This document shows positions 1 through 8,160 of a stretch of 13,284 bases of DNA, one piece after another. Numbering within the stretch: the first letter of the stretch is position 1; each line of letters begins with the position of its first letter. The notes beneath the pieces are model-generated. The model made no database searches. It was given only the letters and a program-made list of their open reading frames with translations, and was not told where the DNA came from. The stretch covers positions 3,677 through 16,960 of the forward strand of contig DLXL01000362.1 of the NCBI GenBank assembly GCA_003448025.1. The letters are read 5' to 3'. A program made the translations under genes and the position numbers. Origin of the DNA: Saprospirales bacterium (GTDB lineage Bacteria > Bacteroidota > Bacteroidia > Chitinophagales > Saprospiraceae).

Positions 1-3000
1 GAACGTGCACCAGTTGATGATCTGCCAGGTACGCTCTATTTTAAAGCAGGCATCCGGAACTACCGTAAAGACTTCATCTACGTGGGAAACACCCAACAAC
101 TCACAATCTTCACCAAAGAAGCTTGGTTCGCCATAGTTACCCGTTCCGTCGCATACCGTTACGATCACATCGTTCGGGAACTTCACGAAGTAATCCTGCA
201 GGAAGTTTACAATTATCCGTTGTGTGCACTGACTGGAGTTACCATTGCAGTCAAACGCACGGAAGGTGCGGGTTATAGTACCCTTGTTACACACGGTATC
301 AAACAGTGTATAGCTAACAGTATGCGTCAATCCAATCTGACCCTGGTAAGACTTGGTATTATCCAGACAGCAGTTATCAGCCACATCCGGGATACCATAT
401 GTCCACAAACTTGGATCAAAGTTTTCGCAGTTCACGGTTACGTTGGCAGGCGACTGGCAAATTGGTTTGATCTTGTCCTCTACCAGTACAGAAACCATAC
501 ACTCGTTCACATTATCGTAGCAATCTCTTGCACGGAAAACAACCAGAATAGTATCTCCAATATCATCGCAGCAGAATTTAACATCAGGCCCGAAAGTGGT
601 TCCTGAACAGTTGTTTGTGTTCATCCTGCGAACATCGAATGTAGGAGCACAGCAGTTATCGGTTGTACCATCGTCAAAATTAGCTGCCGGAACAATAGCC
701 GTACCATCGTTGGTTAAAGCTACCTGGGTAACCTGATCGCAGGCCACTGCCGGTGGCACGAGGTCGGCCACTTTCAATGTGAAGTTACAGAAAGAGGTGT
801 TACCACACTCGTCTGTAGCTTTATACCGTACGTTATAACTTCCGATTGGCAGACACTGTGTGTAGCCAAATACTGCCATGGTGTCCGGATTCCAGTAGTT
901 ATTGCCTGGGAAATCCGCCAGTGAACCACCAACCGTGAAGGTGATGATGTTACCGTTGTTCGGATTCACACCAGTCAGTTTAGCTTCCAGATCCAGAATG
1001 TGGGAGCAACCTTCAGAAACGATCATATCAGGCAATGCTGTATTGGAGCAGCATTGGAATGGATTGGTAGACACGGTAACTGTTGGCGGGCAGGCAAATA
1101 CAGGGCCACCCAAATCAGATACTGTAATCACCTGAACATGAGAGATCGGATTGTTTGGCGATACCGGGAAGCAGGTGTTACGCACTTTCCAGGTACGAAG
1201 GATTTCATAGCTACCCGGACAAATCTCAAAACGTTCGTCGGTAAAGCTGATGGATGAGGTACAAAGACCACCTACACCAATCGGGAAACCATTAATGCTT
1301 GGACGACCGGTATTGTCCGGATCAGTTGCCGCTGCATTCAGATAAGCTGATTCACAGTTCACCGTAAAGTCTGCAGGGAAAACTACATCGTTCAGGCTGA
1401 ATGGTGTAATGGTGATGGTTTGAGAGCAAGCTGCCTGATTTGCCCAGGCATCCGTTACGATCCAGGTACGAACGATTTCACCTCGTGGGTTGTTGCACTG
1501 ACCAAAATCGTTATACTCATCATCAATCACGGTAGTAGTGGCGCTGCAATCGTGGATATTGACATTGCCGGTGTGTGCAACTGAAGTACTTTCAGAGCAA
1601 GCAATAGTAACATCAGCCGGACAGGTAAGCGCAGGAACCAGCTTGTCTTCAATTTTCAGCAATGACCAGCAGGAATTACCTGTTTCCGGATCTGTCACTG
1701 TAACCGTAAAGGTTTTGCCAATATCTCCTGAATCGAAAATATTGTCTACCGGCAGGTTAGACTGATTCTTCACAGTGATGACATAGTCATCATAACAGTG
1801 ATAGTTATCGCCTTCCAAAGCTTCATCGGCATTCAACACAAATACGCAGGAAGCGTCCATGGAAACATGGCTCAGATCGTTGCAGATCAGGTTGAAGTCA
1901 GAAGGCACATATTCAATTACGACTACATTAAATGTGCAGGAGCGGGTATTACCGGCGGCATCCGTAACCACGATAGTTACCAAACGCGTACCAATATCAA
2001 ACCATGATCCGGAAGGAGGCGTCATGGTAGTATCCGTTACCGCACAGTTGTCAGCAGCGAAGATCGGATCGTAACTCACAAAGGCTCCGCATGCGCCACC
2101 ATCCAGGTTTATAAATTTAGTTGGCGGGCATGTTACCAATGGCCGTTCCACATCATTCACCGTTACGGTGAACCCACAGGTAGAAACATTGCCGGCAGCA
2201 TCTGTGAGGGTATAGGTCACGGTTGTGGTACCTACACAGAAGAACTGCGTGTTGGTATAGCCACCACGGCCCAGCAAGGTGCCATTAGCCGGCTTACAGG
2301 CGGCATTATTGGTGGTGTACGCTACAGAAATAGTGCCATTGAAGCAGTTATCTACAAATAATGGGTGTGTCCAGGTAAACGATGCGCCACACTGGCCAGC
2401 CTGATTGGGCAATACCTGATTCGGCAGGTCGAATGGAGCAATACAGTTAACAGTCAGTGACCAGCCGGTAATGGTTGGATTCTGGCCTGGGAATGGTACT
2501 ACATCCAGGGTCCAAACACCTTCCGCCTTCTGCGCGAAGAGCGTGGATAGGGAGTCGTCAGGAATTTCAGTAATAACCACCCGAATGCCTTTAGGGCTAA
2601 TGAGGGTCATCGTTGAATTCTGCGGCGTAGCTGTGCCTGTGCGGTTGAACACGATATCACCAATGATGCAATTGCTTGGCGGTATGGTAATGGTAGAACG
2701 GTTACAGGTTGCAGCACTGATATTTGGAATGCCGGCTCCATTGTAAGTAGTGTTGCTGGTCAGCTTGCCACAGAATGGATTTTCGGCATCTATTATGGTT
2801 ACCTTGAAGGTGCAGGATACTTTGTTAGGCTCGATGGATTGCAGGGAAGTCTGCGTACCATTGTCAGCCATTACTTCCAGATCCGGATTGATAGCGCCTA
2901 TGGTGAGCGGGTAGCAGGGTTGTGCCAGCACCCAGTCGGCAGCCGTATCGGTATCGTCTTCACATTTCCGGATCACGTCACCTCCACTCAGAGAGCCGCT

Positions 3001-6000
3001 GAATCCGTTGCAACCTGCATAACCATTGGTAGCCACTTCGTCGAAGATGGTCCCCATGTAGGAGATGGTATAGCAGGCCGGCATGTTGACGGTTCCGTTG
3101 AAACTAAAGTCAAAGACCTGTGTGCCACCCACCGGCAAAATGGTGCCTGCCAGTGATGGGAGCATAGTCACCGGACCGATGGTTTGGTTGGCGGCAGGAT
3201 CTGCAGAGAGACGGTTCACCAACAGGCAGGAAATATCAATATCAGCAGGGCCCAGGTTGGAAATTTCCAGGCGGTCAACTGCTCCGGATTGAGTCACCTC
3301 AGTGATCAGGAGCAATGGTTGATTTTGCACGGTGTATTTCACCCAGGAATCACCAATGTCGAAGTACTCACCGCTGGCATTCGCCACGCCGCAATCTTTC
3401 ACCTGAGTGAGCGCTGCATCGGCATAAATGGTGTAAGTTACACCGTAGTTATTCTCGCAGGGGCCATCTACTGTTGGAGCAATGTTATTCACTACCGCGC
3501 CACAAAGCCATGGATCATTATTTTTCACCACATTGGCCGGGCAAGTGAGCAGTGGATCCTGCCAGTAGTCGTTTACAATTACTTTGATCTGGCAGGTGTC
3601 TTTATTGTCAAACTTATCCTTTGTTTCCCAATACATAATAGTGGTGCCCACAGGGAAACGGCTGCCTGTATTGAGTCCGGTCTGATCAATTTTCACCACT
3701 GTCGGATTATTATCGCAATTATCGCTAACAATTGGCAATGCAAAGTTCACATAGGCATCACAATGCATAGACTCAGCATTTTGCACCACCGGAGGTTCCG
3801 GGCAGTTAAGGAAATGGGGAGGATCATTGTCCGAAACGGTAATCTGGAAAGAGCAGGTAGTAAAATTTCCTAAAGCATCTTCAGCATAATAGGTGATTAC
3901 AGAGGTACCAAGCTCAAAATCGTAAGTTTGATAGTGCAGACTATCAGGGAAAGGTGGATTTGTGTTGGGATAGGGGTTGTAGTAGCTAAACGGTGGAGGA
4001 TACAGAATCGCATTAAGGCTTATGGGCCCCTCGATACTTCCGTCCGGATTCTTTATCCGCACATCGTACAGGGTTACCGCACAGTTATCATTCGGCACAG
4101 GATGAAGCCATGTATACTGGCTCTCGCACAAGTACGCCTCAGTAGTGAGCGTATGATTGGACGCCGGGCAAATGATGTCTGGTCCTATAAGCAGATCGTC
4201 ATTATCGCATGAGCCTGAACGGAAAATTTCGCAACCGCGGGCATCTACAATAGTAAATGACCAAACGGGCTGTGTATAAATGACGCGCAAGTGACCGAGG
4301 TACTGACTAAAGTCGGTGATGTTATGTCCATTAGCGGCATCATAGGTGTAAATACCATCGGAATCGTCGGCATCACCATCAGCATCAACATCAAGCCTAA
4401 CACCGGAATATTGGATACGGTAGGGCTCAAGGCCTCCGACAACGGTACCCAAATCCACAATGCGTTCAAGTTCATCAACACACAGACACTCTGGAGAGCC
4501 CATTACGAGCGGCTGGCGCAACTCAAAAGTGGTATGTACTATTTCAAAACAACCTGCCAAAGCCAGGTTGCCATTCTGTGGTACAGATACACCTGGAAGT
4601 GCCATCAGATAAGATACTGTTACAAATCCACTTCCTGTACCCGGTGTATAGACACCGTCTGTAGTGATGGTTCCCGGATCAGGGGTTGACCCGAGACTGG
4701 GAGCAAATGCTGTTATACCGAAGCCACCAACAGCATCACCTAGATATGCATTTCCGGCAACCTGCTGGTGTGTAATAACCTGAGCGTTAGGCAGGGTTAT
4801 TTTCAAATAATTGCTGAAGTCAAATTGGCTTGGGTTGTTTGCCTCCAAACAAAGCTCCGGAAGGTCAAATGCATATTGAATTCCTTCAAAGAAATCCCTT
4901 ACATCCACCACTGAAACGCAATTCTGTTGATTCCCATCGTCGTCAGTCACCCGAAGCGTAACAAGATTTGGTCCCGTTTCGGTACAACCAAAATTTACAG
5001 ATGGCGAAAATGGGCCACCCACCTTCGCAATCTGAAGCAAAGGAGAAGGATCGCAGTTATCATTGGATCCTCCATCTACAAACGGACTGTTGTTTCCCGG
5101 ATTTGCAGCGAATATGGTAATGTTTCCTGTATTATCCAACCTTACTTCGAGGTCCTTGCACACTGCAACAGGCTTTTGGCTATCCTGCACAACAATGTTA
5201 AAGCTGCAGTTTTGAATCTCACCCGGATCTGTGATATCATTATCACCGTTGATGTCAACCTTCATAGTGTAGGTGACGATGGTTAACCCATAAGGGAAGG
5301 TAAGGCCACTCACATCATTGTGTGTACCTTGATTGGCGATGGAGAACGGAGTATTAGTAGATACATCCAAAGTACCTGCAGGATAGTTCACATTGTAATC
5401 GATGATGGTCGCGCATCCAATACCCTCCAATGGCGCAAGCCCGGTCACCACTTTGCTGCACTCACTGGGATCTGTCTCCACTGTCATATTGTTCGGACAG
5501 CTGAGTACCGGATCTCCTGTAGTTACACGCACTGGGAAAGAGCATACTGAGGATACACCCTGACAGTTGTAAGCCGTGTAAGTAACCGTATAGTCACCCA
5601 CGTTAAGATCCGAACCTGAGATCGGACCTCCGGTTTGGTAAACTCCGGATGCTGTAACGGCAACAGCTGCCGGCGGAGCGCCTTCAAATTGTGAAACATC
5701 CGTAGTCGCAGTCCTTCCTTGATATTCAAGACCACCGCCATAACAGTCGTCGAAAGCCACCGGGATAGACCAATTACAATCGAAATCGCAACTCAAGTTC
5801 TCAGAGAAAGTATAGCCTTGTTCAGGACAACTAGAGAAAGCCGGCGGTGAACTGTTTAGTACAGGGATCTCAATGGTTTCAGCATCGGAGAAGACCACAT
5901 TTACATTACATTGCGCGGCAGCAAGCAGGTCTTCAATCATAACACCAATCAGAGGAATGGCGCCAATGGGCAACAGCTCCAACAAGTTAATCTGCTTACC

Positions 6001-8004
6001 TACAATATTGCCGCAGATTGAATTAGGCTTGAACGGCCAACCGGCCACATTTCGAATGGTAATTGTTCCTTGTGGCGTAGTCACATTGTTAGGAACATCG
6101 GCAGTACCTGACTTGGGGAAGCCGTTGAAATCCTCGGCTACATAGTCCCAACTTCCATCGCCATCGGTATCAGCCACCACGTAACCACCGCCGCCGTCGC
6201 CTTTCAACGCCTTATTGAGCAATTCAATAATTACCTCCCCAATCGTTTTATCGCAGTAGTCTTCATACTCACCCAAGGGGATAGGGTCAATACAAAACTC
6301 GGCCACTCCAATATCCACGCAAATTTCAAAGGTTATAATGTCGCACAGAACCTCGGTTGCCGCATTGAAATCCTTGAGTTTTGGACCTCCTGAGGCCGCA
6401 TTCCCGAGTTCACCGGGCAGTTCAGACTCCCATACTACCCCAACGCTTTCTGTTTCACAGGTAGTTATTCCTTGTGGCTCAAGTATTGCATTCACAATAC
6501 CTGGGCCTTCAAGTTCAAAAAAACTGCACTCCAGGTCGAGCGAGGGATTCACCGTTACAGGGCAAGGATCGTAAAGATCCGTATTTGGAGGACACTCGCT
6601 GGGGAAGGGTGCATCGGCGCCACATCCAACCCCGTCGTTATAGATGGTAATTGTCTTGCAAATAGTGGATGAACAGGGAACATAACTGGCTCCAGGTAGG
6701 GTAGAACCACAAGCGCCGGGTGTTCCGGCGTTCTCTGTGAAGCAAATCGTGTAAACCAACGACCCCAGAGAACCCGGAGCAGCGAGGTTTACCGTTCCAA
6801 AAGCGGCAGGGGAACCATTGATAGTTAATGAAGGGTTGGGGCCGCTGCTGAGTTTTACCAGGGATACTGGCACCGTGCCGCCATCCGCACAAATTAAATC
6901 AGAGGAAGGTGAGGTAATATCGAAGTTTGCAGATGGTTGCATGGTTATCAGCAACTCTTCTGTGTCGGTATAAATTCCCGGGCATCCATCAGGATTGGGA
7001 GCAGTATAGTTAATCGAAAAACATCCTCCGCCGGATGGAACCGTAATTGAGTTACCACTGATTCCAAGAGAGGGAACTCCCGATATCTGAGTAAAAACTC
7101 CGTTGGAAGAGTTGCCGCCATCAAACATTGTTTGAAGATCAAATGTGCCTCCAGGTATCTTACAGGAGGCAATCGTCTCTCTAAGGTTAGCAACCGGTGG
7201 GTTTTTCAAAGTTACCCTGAACTCATCAGATAGCTTGTCGGTTGTTCCACTCAGAGGACACTCAAAATTAGCCGTAATAGGCACGCTGATCGTTTCTGAA
7301 GGAATGGAGGATGGTGTAAAGGTATTTCCTGAAACCCCAGCTCCATTAAAGCTGATACCCAGCGGTACCCATGAGGCTGAATTAAGATTGATAGGAGCAT
7401 TATTTCTGCATACCGTTTGGTCAGTCGGCGCCGTGGGTATGGGCTTTACCGTAATAGTCTGACTGCGCGTTTGAACGCAACCACAAGCATCGGTGATAGA
7501 CACCGTATAGGTGGTGGTGGTGGTAGGGCTTACCGTCAGCACAGGGGTGCTCGGACCGCTGCTCCAACTGTAGGTGCCGCCGCCTGAGGCTGTCAGGGTA
7601 ACGGAGGTTCCTGCGCAAACGATACCGTCATTTGGGGCTAAAGAAGTCTCAGAAATGGAAATTGGTGGAGCTGGAACAGGCCCGATGGTAACGGGAAATG
7701 ACAAACTGCCCGATAAACTGATACCGCTGGTTGCGGTTGCCGTTACAATGTAGTTAGTCGTGCCACAGTTTTGTGGAAAAACATGGCTTACGGACTGTCC
7801 GGATTTAAGAGGAGAACCATCGCCCATGTTCCAGGTCCAGATTGCTCCCGGCAAGAGCGGAACCGTAGAGCCGGAGAAATTAACTGACTGACCTACAGGT
7901 GCGCACAAAGCATTGACACCGGATGGCGTGGCAGTTATGGTCAACTGGGCCTGCAATTTTAACAAAGATAAAATCAGGAGCGAAAAAGTAAAGAGTGACC
8001 TCAT
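1..8004 (-). CDS. Giant secreted HYR-domain protein, 3' end outside window
   Basis: The frame is open for 2,668 codons to the window edge; stop and C-terminus are missing. Residues 1-19 form a Sec signal peptide ending LQA before Q20. A PKD domain follows (about 23-104, WNMGDGS core near 58-64, SHVF near 73-76), then a CHU_C-type Ig-like domain (about 115-178) ending in a run of Thr and YTV. Residues 179-720 are unassigned. From about 720 onward there are roughly fifteen HYR-like domains, recognised by a CP start, a central DNC and a closing V.D..GN...C.F.V.V.D. Among them are a SprB-like segment (about 1173-1258), a lamin-tail-like insertion (about 1562-1724) and a P-like domain (about 1763-1854). 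The likely role is an extracellular adhesin or matrix protein; no catalytic domain is visible. An in-frame ATG at 8037 would add 11 residues. I prefer 8004 because it has AAA just before the ATG and begins with the same MRSLF as the upstream gene. A T9SS sorting domain is expected beyond the window but not seen. Confidence 0.9.
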   Translation of the reverse strand, partial: MRSLFTFSLLILSLLKLQAQLTITATPSGVNALCAPVGQSVNFSGSTVPLLPGAIWTWNMGDGSPLKSGQSVSHVFPQNCGTTNYIVTATATSGISLSGSLSFPVTIGPVPAPPISISETSLAPNDGIVCAGTSVTLTASGGGTYSWSSGPSTPVLTVSPTTTTTYTVSITDACGCVQTRSQTITVKPIPTAPTDQTVCRNNAPINLNSASWVPLGISFNGAGVSGNTFTPSSIPSETISVPITANFECPLSGTTDKLSDEFRVTLKNPPVANLRETIASCKIPGGTFDLQTMFDGGNSSNGVFTQISGVPSLGISGNSITVPSGGGCFSINYTAPNPDGCPGIYTDTEELLITMQPSANFDITSPSSDLICADGGTVPVSLVKLSSGPNPSLTINGSPAAFGTVNLAAPGSLGSLVYTICFTENAGTPGACGSTLPGASYVPCSSTICKTITIYNDGVGCGADAPFPSECPPNTDLYDPCPVTVNPSLDLECSFFELEGPGIVNAILEPQGITTCETESVGVVWESELPGELGNAASGGPKLKDFNAATEVLCDIITFEICVDIGVAEFCIDPIPLGEYEDYCDKTIGEVIIELLNKALKGDGGGGYVVADTDGDGSWDYVAEDFNGFPKSGTADVPNNVTTPQGTITIRNVAGWPFKPNSICGNIVGKQINLLELLPIGAIPLIGVMIEDLLAAAQCNVNVVFSDAETIEIPVLNSSPPAFSSCPEQGYTFSENLSCDFDCNWSIPVAFDDCYGGGLEYQGRTATTDVSQFEGAPPAAVAVTASGVYQTGGPISGSDLNVGDYTVTYTAYNCQGVSSVCSFPVRVTTGDPVLSCPNNMTVETDPSECSKVVTGLAPLEGIGCATIIDYNVNYPAGTLDVSTNTPFSIANQGTHNDVSGLTFPYGLTIVTYTMKVDINGDNDITDPGEIQNCSFNIVVQDSQKPVAVCKDLEVRLDNTGNITIFAANPGNNSPFVDGGSNDNCDPSPLLQIAKVGGPFSPSVNFGCTETGPNLVTLRVTDDDGNQQNCVSVVDVRDFFEGIQYAFDLPELCLEANNPSQFDFSNYLKITLPNAQVITHQQVAGNAYLGDAVGGFGITAFAPSLGSTPDPGTITTDGVYTPGTGSGFVTVSYLMALPGVSVPQNGNLALAGCFEIVHTTFELRQPLVMGSPECLCVDELERIVDLGTVVGGLEPYRIQYSGVRLDVDADGDADDSDGIYTYDAANGHNITDFSQYLGHLRVIYTQPVWSFTIVDARGCEIFRSGSCDNDDLLIGPDIICPASNHTLTTEAYLCESQYTWLHPVPNDNCAVTLYDVRIKNPDGSIEGPISLNAILYPPPFSYYNPYPNTNPPFPDSLHYQTYDFELGTSVITYYAEDALGNFTTCSFQITVSDNDPPHFLNCPEPPVVQNAESMHCDAYVNFALPIVSDNCDNNPTVVKIDQTGLNTGSRFPVGTTIMYWETKDKFDNKDTCQIKVIVNDYWQDPLLTCPANVVKNNDPWLCGAVVNNIAPTVDGPCENNYGVTYTIYADAALTQVKDCGVANASGEYFDIGDSWVKYTVQNQPLLLITEVTQSGAVDRLEISNLGPADIDISCLLVNRLSADPAANQTIGPVTMLPSLAGTILPVGGTQVFDFSFNGTVNMPACYTISYMGTIFDEVATNGYAGCNGFSGSLSGGDVIRKCEDDTDTAADWVLAQPCYPLTIGAINPDLEVMADNGTQTSLQSIEPNKVSCTFKVTIIDAENPFCGKLTSNTTYNGAGIPNISAATCNRSTITIPPSNCIIGDIVFNRTGTATPQNSTMTLISPKGIRVVITEIPDDSLSTLFAQKAEGVWTLDVVPFPGQNPTITGWSLTVNCIAPFDLPNQVLPNQAGQCGASFTWTHPLFVDNCFNGTISVAYTTNNAACKPANGTLLGRGGYTNTQFFCVGTTTVTYTLTDAAGNVSTCGFTVTVNDVERPLVTCPPTKFINLDGGACGAFVSYDPIFAADNCAVTDTTMTPPSGSWFDIGTRLVTIVVTDAAGNTRSCTFNVVVIEYVPSDFNLICNDLSHVSMDASCVFVLNADEALEGDNYHCYDDYVITVKNQSNLPVDNIFDSGDIGKTFTVTVTDPETGNSCWSLLKIEDKLVPALTCPADVTIACSESTSVAHTGNVNIHDCSATTTVIDDEYNDFGQCNNPRGEIVRTWIVTDAWANQAACSQTITITPFSLNDVVFPADFTVNCESAYLNAAATDPDNTGRPSINGFPIGVGGLCTSSISFTDERFEICPGSYEILRTWKVRNTCFPVSPNNPISHVQVITVSDLGGPVFACPPTVTVSTNPFQCCSNTALPDMIVSEGCSHILDLEAKLTGVNPNNGNIITFTVGGSLADFPGNNYWNPDTMAVFGYTQCLPIGSYNVRYKATDECGNTSFCNFTLKVADLVPPAVACDQVTQVALTNDGTAIVPAANFDDGTTDNCCAPTFDVRRMNTNNCSGTTFGPDVKFCCDDIGDTILVVFRARDCYDNVNECMVSVLVEDKIKPICQSPANVTVNCENFDPSLWTYGIPDVADNCCLDNTKSYQGQIGLTHTVSYTLFDTVCNKGTITRTFRAFDCNGNSSQCTQRIIVNFLQDYFVKFPNDVIVTVCDGTGNYGEPSFFGEDCELLGVSHVDEVFTVVPDACFKIERTWQIINWCTF
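2443..2718 (-). other. Proprotein-convertase P-like domain
   Basis: Residues about 1763-1854 contain STITIPP, a IIGDIVF strand, STMTLISPKGIRVVI, AEGVWTLDV and ITGWSLTVNC. This order (ISP.G, then G.WTL.V, then GW.L.V) is that of the P domain found beside subtilisin-like proteases and in secreted Bacteroidota proteins. No protease domain is visible here, so a binding or structural role is inferred. Confidence 0.75.
2833..3321 (-). other. Lamin-tail-like domain nested within a HYR domain
   Basis: Residues about 1562-1724 begin LLLITEV and continue DRLEISNLGPADIDIS, then a GGTQVFDFS strand and later DVIRKC. This course resembles bacterial lamin-tail (LTD) domains. It is flanked on one side by FDIGDSWVKYTVQN and on the other by NKVSCTFKVTIID, which together make the usual end of a single HYR domain. 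The LTD assignment rests on motif resemblance only. Confidence 0.55.
4231..4488 (-). other. SprB-like segment with an acidic calcium-type loop
   Basis: Residues about 1173-1258 open with CLCVDE, have VVGGLEPYRIQYSG, and close with FTIVDARGCEIF. The GG..PY.i and DA.GC signatures are those of SprB-type repeats of Bacteroidota gliding adhesins. Inserted in the middle is an Asp-rich loop, DVDADGDADDSDG (1205-1217), resembling EF-hand or thrombospondin type 3 loops. The match is degenerate and there is only one copy. Confidence 0.5.
5845..7470 (-). other. Unassigned 540-residue region of the giant protein
   Basis: Residues 179-720 lie between the Ig-like domain and the first HYR domain and match nothing I recognise with confidence. 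The first half reads as beta-rich, probably one or more diverged Ig-like modules, with cysteines such as those in SCKIPGG and GGGCFSINY. The second half differs: it has predicted helical stretches (IGEVIIELLNKALKG), an acidic DTDGDGSWD loop (612-620), and a hydrophobic stretch at 673-699 containing LLPIGAIPLIGVMIEDLL. That stretch is a weak membrane-segment candidate but carries acidic residues and is more likely a buried helix. Confidence 0.45.
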
Positions 8005-8160
8005 TTTCGGATTAGATTGGTGGAAAAAACTTTTCATTGAAAAATTATTGGATGATTTAGGATTAAACTGCGAGGTGTACCTGTCTGAATGAATCAGGAG
8101 CTCTAATAATCCATAGGGCCCGGACGAGGCTCTTCAAAACCTCGTCCGGGCTATTTCAAA
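8005..8160. other. Intergenic spacer between the two large genes
   Basis: Besides the hairpin, this stretch holds no gene and no Shine-Dalgarno sequence. The alternative ATG of the giant gene lies at 8037-8035. A TAATTTTT at 8047-8040 matches five of the six fixed positions of TAnnTTTG, but no TTTG sits at a good distance upstream, so I do not call a promoter. Whether the giant gene has its own promoter cannot be settled from sequence. Confidence 0.5.
8118..8151 (-). terminator. Perfect 12-bp hairpin between the two genes, possible terminator or attenuator
   Basis: The arms GCCCGGACGAGG (8118-8129) and CCTCGTCCGGGC (8140-8151) are perfectly complementary around a 10-base loop. The hairpin begins 10 bases past the stop of the upstream gene, where a terminator belongs. 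The bases that follow in the transcript are CCUAUGGAUUAUUAG, so there is no U-tract. It may terminate weakly, attenuate read-through into the giant gene, or protect the upstream mRNA 3' end. Confidence 0.6.

Larger units (their letters stand above)
1..5845 (-). repeat. Array of about fifteen HYR-like domains, interrupted
   Basis: From residue 720 of the giant protein, HYR-like units recur about every 80-120 residues. The leading cysteines lie near residues 726, 836, 949, 1279, 1400, 1488, 1959, 2041, 2128, 2217, 2305, 2422, 2516 and 2618; a further unit covers about 1856-1949. The unit at 949 (VAVCKDLEVRLDNTGN) is the longer CHU-like form. HYR domains are Ig-fold modules of adhesive extracellular proteins. 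The array breaks for the SprB-like, lamin-tail-like and P-like segments. Confidence 0.8.

Noticed and set aside
82..606. A 174-codon plus-strand frame at the window start
   Set aside because: It is antisense to well-formed HYR domains of the giant gene and has no family features.
3184..3873. A 229-codon plus-strand frame
   Set aside because: It is antisense to the HYR and lamin-tail-like part of the giant gene, whose minus-strand translation is coherent throughout. The plus-strand product looks like a shadow.
4357..4396. CAT/ATC-rich stretch as a simple-sequence repeat or phase-variable tract
   Set aside because: The apparent trinucleotide pattern is just the codons of an Asp-rich loop (DVDADGDADDSDG); the units vary and no pure repeat tract exists.
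5908..5988. Hydrophobic segment at residues 673-699 of the giant protein as a transmembrane helix
   Set aside because: It contains several acidic residues and lies in the middle of an otherwise secreted, disulfide-type protein, so a buried helix is more likely.
8040..8071. TAATTTTT as a -7 promoter element for the giant gene
   Set aside because: It matches five of the six fixed positions of TAnnTTTG, but the nearest upstream candidate is TTTA, not TTTG, at a 16-base spacing. It would also start the transcript inside the 8037 start region. Too weak to call.
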